This document shows, in pieces, positions 61,151 to 64,000 of a DNA stretch of 64,000 bases. The notes under the pieces were generated by a model that did not search any database, was not told the origin of the DNA, and worked only from the letters and a program-made list of their open reading frames with translations. The DNA is from Rhizobium sp. LC145. GTDB taxonomy: Bacteria > Pseudomonadota > Alphaproteobacteria > Rhizobiales > Rhizobiaceae. Where the stretch lies: the NCBI RefSeq assembly GCF_001005825.1, contig NZ_LBHV01000001.1, forward strand, positions 248,001 through 312,000. The letters are read 5' to 3'. How positions within the stretch are numbered: the stretch's first letter is position 1; every line of letters starts with the position of its first letter. Made by a program: the position numbers and the translations under genes.

Positions 61151-61576
61151 ATGTCGGCACGACTCAAACACCTGTTAGGCTCGAGATCGGGCGCCTCGGC
61201 GGTGGAATTCGCCATCATCGCGCCGGTCTTCTTTCTCACGCTCTTTTCGCTGATCGGCTACGGCATCTATCTGAGTGCCGCCCATTCCGTCCAGCAGCTC
61301 GCGGCGGACGCCGCCCGCACCGCCATCGCCGGCCTCAATGCCACCGAACGGAAAGAGCTCGTCCGCAACTTTCTCGACACGTCCACGATGAACCACGCCT
61401 TCCTGAGGAAGGATCATCTGACGCTGGACGTCGAGGACGATCCGAAAAATCCCAACCAGTTCACCGTCGCCATCGAATACGACGCGGGCGACCTGCCGAT
61501 CTGGAATCTCTTCAGCTATGCCCTGCCGGATCAGCGTATCCGCAGGTTCTCCACCATGAGGATGGGAGGGATATGA
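61151..61576 (+). CDS. TadE-family pilus assembly protein
   Basis: A 141-residue pseudopilin-like protein. The N-terminal helix SGASAVEFAIIAPVFFLTLF with the conserved glutamate is the TadE signature, followed by AHSVQQLAADAARTAIAGLN. The ATG at 61151 follows GGGG; an ATG at 61133 is the alternative. TadE and TadG form minor components of Flp pili made by the Tad system; the rest of the tad locus is not in the window. The TadG-like gene starts 1 nt after its stop. Confidence 0.9.
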   Translation: MSARLKHLLGSRSGASAVEFAIIAPVFFLTLFSLIGYGIYLSAAHSVQQLAADAARTAIAGLNATERKELVRNFLDTSTMNHAFLRKDHLTLDVEDDPKNPNQFTVAIEYDAGDLPIWNLFSYALPDQRIRRFSTMRMGGI

Positions 61577-61577
61577 C

Positions 61578-63311
61578 ATGCGGGGACTGTGGCATACATC
61601 ACGTGGGCTGCTGAGGGACACGCGCGGCAATATCGCCATTTCGGCCGCCCTCACCTTTCCGGTCGTCATAGGCGCGCTCGCGCTCGGCATCGACTACGGC
61701 AATCTCACGCTTCAGAAGCGCGCCTTGCAGCAGACCGCCGACCTCTCGGCAATCGCCGCCTCCAGCGCCATGAACAAGCCGGAAGAGGCCGTGCTTTCCT
61801 ATTTCCAGATGAACGGCCAAAATCTCGCCGTCCGCACGGAAACGGGGGCGATGACACCGGAAGGCGAAATTCCCTTCGATCCGGAAAAGATTTTCGAAAG
61901 TCGAGACGGCTACGCCATGCTCGTCAAGGGGCGCTACGTGCCCGATCCCGAAAAACCGGTGGATCAGCGCTTCCAGGCGGGTGTCCAGCCCTATGACGCG
62001 GTGAAGGTGACGGTCGTGCGCAAGAGCGATCTCTTCTTCGCCGGCAGCTTCGCCACCGCGCCGGAACTGCGGGCGACCGGCACCGCCGCAAGCAACAAGG
62101 TGGCTGCCTTTTCAGTCGGCTCGCGGCTTGCAAGCCTCGACGGCGGCATATTGAACGCGCTGCTCGGCAAGCTCCTCGGCACGACGGTGTCGCTGAAGGT
62201 CATGGACTACCGGGCGCTCGTGGATACCCAGGTGAACCTGCTCCACGTGCTGGACGCGCTCGCGATCGATCTCGGCCTGACTGCAGGCACCTATTCGGAC
62301 GTGCTCGCGACCGAAATCACCTATGGCAAGCTGCTCGACGCGCTCGGCAAGACCACCGGCGTTACACCGGCCGTCGATACCGTGCTGAACACGCTTGAAA
62401 ATGCGCTCGGCAGGACGCAGGTCAAGCTGAAGCTCGAGGAAATCCTGGCGCTCGGTCCGCTCTCGGAAAACCTCGTCGGCCAGGGTGACGGGTTGATGGT
62501 CAAGGCGAGCCTGATGGACATCATCTCGGCCGCGGCCGTCGCCGGCAACAATGGCAAGCAGCTCGCCATCGATCTCGGGGCCACCATTCCGGGGCTTGCC
62601 TCGATCACGCTGGATCTCGCGATCGGCGAACCGCCCGTCGGCACGCCTCCGACCGCCGTCGGCGAGCCGGGTACCGTCGTCCGCACCGCCCAGACGCGGC
62701 TTGCGCTGCGGGTCGCGGTCGATGGGCTTGCGGCGATCGCCGGGCTGAAGGTGGAAGTTCCACTCTATCTGGAAGTCGCCCACGCAGAAGCGCGGCTTGC
62801 CGATATCCGCTGCGGTGCCGGATCGCCGGGCACGGTCGATGTCGAAGTGGTTCCGGGGGTCGCTTCCCTCGGCCTAGGCAAGGTCGATCAGACCGCTTTC
62901 GAGAATTTCGGCACGAAACCGCGCGTGACGGAGGCAAAAATCCTCTCGTCGCTCCTCATCAACATCACAGGCAAGGCGGATATCGCCGCGGGCAATCTCA
63001 CGAAGAAGACGCTGACCTTCTCGCCCGCTGACATAGCCGCCGCACGTGTCCAATCCGTACCGACCACCGACACGCTGACAAGCCTCCTCACCTCGGCTAT
63101 CCGCCGGCTCAAACTCGAAATCCAGGTGGGGCCGCTTGCTCTCGGAACGCCAACGCTCATCCAGAACGCGCTGGCCGATACGCTGGGCCTTTTGACCAAG
63201 CCGCTCGACACGGTGCTCTACAACTTGCTTGTTACGCTGGGCGTGCGGATCGGCGAGGCCGACGTGCGGGTCACCGGCGTGAGCTGCCAGCGTCCGGTGC
63301 TCGTCCAGTAA
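61578..63311 (+). CDS. TadG-related pilus assembly protein
   Basis: A 577-residue protein. The N-terminal part has a TadE/TadG-like helix, GNIAISAALTFPVVIGALAL followed by GIDYGNLTLQKRALQQTADL. The rest is a long, repetitive, mostly helical and beta region of alternating LGKLLGTTVSLKV, LLHVLDALAIDLGLTAG and LLDALGKTTGVTPA, ending with conserved cysteines (IRCGAGSPG and GVSCQRPVL). I see no VWA domain. The strong GGGAGG before the start suggests good translation. Role presumed as a surface pilus-associated protein. Confidence 0.87.
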   Translation: MRGLWHTSRGLLRDTRGNIAISAALTFPVVIGALALGIDYGNLTLQKRALQQTADLSAIAASSAMNKPEEAVLSYFQMNGQNLAVRTETGAMTPEGEIPFDPEKIFESRDGYAMLVKGRYVPDPEKPVDQRFQAGVQPYDAVKVTVVRKSDLFFAGSFATAPELRATGTAASNKVAAFSVGSRLASLDGGILNALLGKLLGTTVSLKVMDYRALVDTQVNLLHVLDALAIDLGLTAGTYSDVLATEITYGKLLDALGKTTGVTPAVDTVLNTLENALGRTQVKLKLEEILALGPLSENLVGQGDGLMVKASLMDIISAAAVAGNNGKQLAIDLGATIPGLASITLDLAIGEPPVGTPPTAVGEPGTVVRTAQTRLALRVAVDGLAAIAGLKVEVPLYLEVAHAEARLADIRCGAGSPGTVDVEVVPGVASLGLGKVDQTAFENFGTKPRVTEAKILSSLLINITGKADIAAGNLTKKTLTFSPADIAAARVQSVPTTDTLTSLLTSAIRRLKLEIQVGPLALGTPTLIQNALADTLGLLTKPLDTVLYNLLVTLGVRIGEADVRVTGVSCQRPVLVQ

Positions 63312-63336
63312 TCCGGCACGAAGCACGGAAAGCAGA

Positions 63337-63363
63337 AAGGCCGGCGTTTCCGCCGGCCTTCTT
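63337..63363. terminator. Terminator between TadG-like gene and DAHP synthase
   Basis: AAGGCCGGCG at 63337-63346 pairs with CGCCGGCCTT at 63351-63360 with a TTTC loop, followed by CTT. Convergent genes on both sides suggest it serves both. Confidence 0.8.
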
Positions 63364-63389
63364 CATGTTTGCTCTTCGAAAACGGCCGA

Positions 63390-64000
63390 TCAGCCGTTCA
63401 CGACCATGCGCTTCTCGTCGCGGCCGCTCTTCATGCGCTCGGCGAGCAGGAAGGCCAGTTCCAGCGCCTGGTCCGCGTTGAGGCGCGGATCGCAATGGGT
63501 GTGGTAGCGATCCTGCAGGTCACCGGCCGTAACGGCACGTGCGCCGCCGGTGCATTCGGTCACGTCCTTGCCGGTCATCTCGACATGGATGCCGCCCGGA
63601 TGCGTGCCCTCGGCGCGGTGGATCTGGAAGAAGCTTTCCACTTCCGAAAGGATACGCTCGAACGGCCGGGTCTTGTAGTTGTTGAGCGTGATCGTGTTGC
63701 CGTGCATCGGATCGCAGGACCAGACGACCTTTTTGCCTTCGCGCTCCACGGCGCGGATCAGCTTCGGAAGGCTGTCGGCGACCTTGTCGTGGCCGAAACG
63801 GCAGATCAGCGTCAGGCGGCCCGCTTCGTTTGCCGGGTTCAGCGCGTCGATGAGTTCGATCAGGTTATCGGGCTGCAGCGAGGGGCCGCATTTGAGGCCG
63901 ATCGGGTTCTTGATGCCGCGGAAATATTCTACATGCGCATGGTCGAGCTGGCGCGTGCGGTCGCCGATCCAGATCATGTGGCCGGATGTGGCGTACCAGT
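63390..64000 (-). CDS. 3-deoxy-7-phosphoheptulonate synthase, class II (partial, cut by right edge)
   Basis: Only the C-terminal about 200 residues are in the window; the frame is open across base 64000. The visible part has [94 protein letters not shown] and [20 protein letters not shown], all characteristic of class II DAHP synthases, the plant-like form that starts the shikimate pathway in rhizobia. Cysteine, histidine, glutamate and aspartate metal ligands are all present in this stretch. Confidence 0.95.
   Translation of the reverse strand, partial: WYATSGHMIWIGDRTRQLDHAHVEYFRGIKNPIGLKCGPSLQPDNLIELIDALNPANEAGRLTLICRFGHDKVADSLPKLIRAVEREGKKVVWSCDPMHGNTITLNNYKTRPFERILSEVESFFQIHRAEGTHPGGIHVEMTGKDVTECTGGARAVTAGDLQDRYHTHCDPRLNADQALELAFLLAERMKSGRDEKRMVVNG

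Overview
The window is a GC-rich chromosomal segment from an alphaproteobacterium, almost certainly a member of the Rhizobiales and most probably the Rhizobiaceae (Sinorhizobium/Ensifer, Rhizobium, Agrobacterium or Shinella type). The evidence is the combination of CckA, a polar-growth ring protein of the GPR/RgsE type, an F1-ATPase zeta-type inhibitor (DUF1476), a separate PurS/PurQ/PurL system, BluB, a malic enzyme fused to a phosphotransacetylase-like domain, and the gene order recA-alaS. I see no insertion sequence, prophage, integrase, CRISPR array, rRNA or tRNA. It reads as core genome with a few accessory pieces.

Layout. Positions 1-4.7 kb (minus strand) hold a molybdenum-hydroxylase maturation set (MoxR/CoxD, VWA/CoxE, two separate XdhC-domain proteins, a molybdopterin-binding protein cut by the left edge) with an upstream flavin reductase. 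4.8-8.7 kb (plus) holds an amino-acid-type binding protein, rpe, a DUF2259 protein and purB. 8.8-11.6 kb holds a DUF2189 membrane protein, a small hydrolase, the zeta inhibitor and an unknown six-helix membrane protein. 11.9-20.4 kb carries the purine cluster purC-purS-(85-aa protein)-purQ and, after a lipoprotein, a PagL-like deacylase and a divergent DUF1127/MocR pair, purL followed by bolA, a basic small protein and grxD. 20.5-27.5 kb has a Bcr/CflA-type efflux pump, then on the minus strand recA, alaS, ttcA and an inositol-phosphatase-like gene. 27.7-36.3 kb has a PfkB kinase, cckA, a FliO-like protein, dksA, a SixA-like phosphatase and the ycjX-ycjF pair. 37-38.7 kb is the folate operon folP-folB-folK.

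38.8-47.1 kb has a DUF922 protein, a probable small RNA (6S candidate) with a strong terminator, a ferredoxin, an Hpt protein and a 1991-residue giant whose core is an exact 22-residue repeat array. 47.2-51.2 kb is an Mla-type (MCE) lipid-transport operon. 51.3-64 kb holds a dipeptide-epimerase-like enzyme overlapping a convergent MFS gene, an LpxH-like phosphoesterase, a malic enzyme, bluB with a TolB-like protein and nadE, a TadE/TadG pair, and the C-terminal part of a class II DAHP synthase cut by the right edge.

Functional themes are nucleotide and cofactor synthesis (purines, folate, NAD, lower ligand of B12, shikimate entry), envelope biology and polar growth (GPR/RgsE-like ring protein, Mla system, lipid A enzymes, Tad pilus proteins), and global control (CckA, DksA, RecA/SOS, candidate 6S RNA). 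Starts were chosen by Shine-Dalgarno spacing and family length. Several genes appear to use TTG or GTG (flavin reductase, purS, dksA, ycjX, folK, folP, mlaF and the Bcr-type pump).
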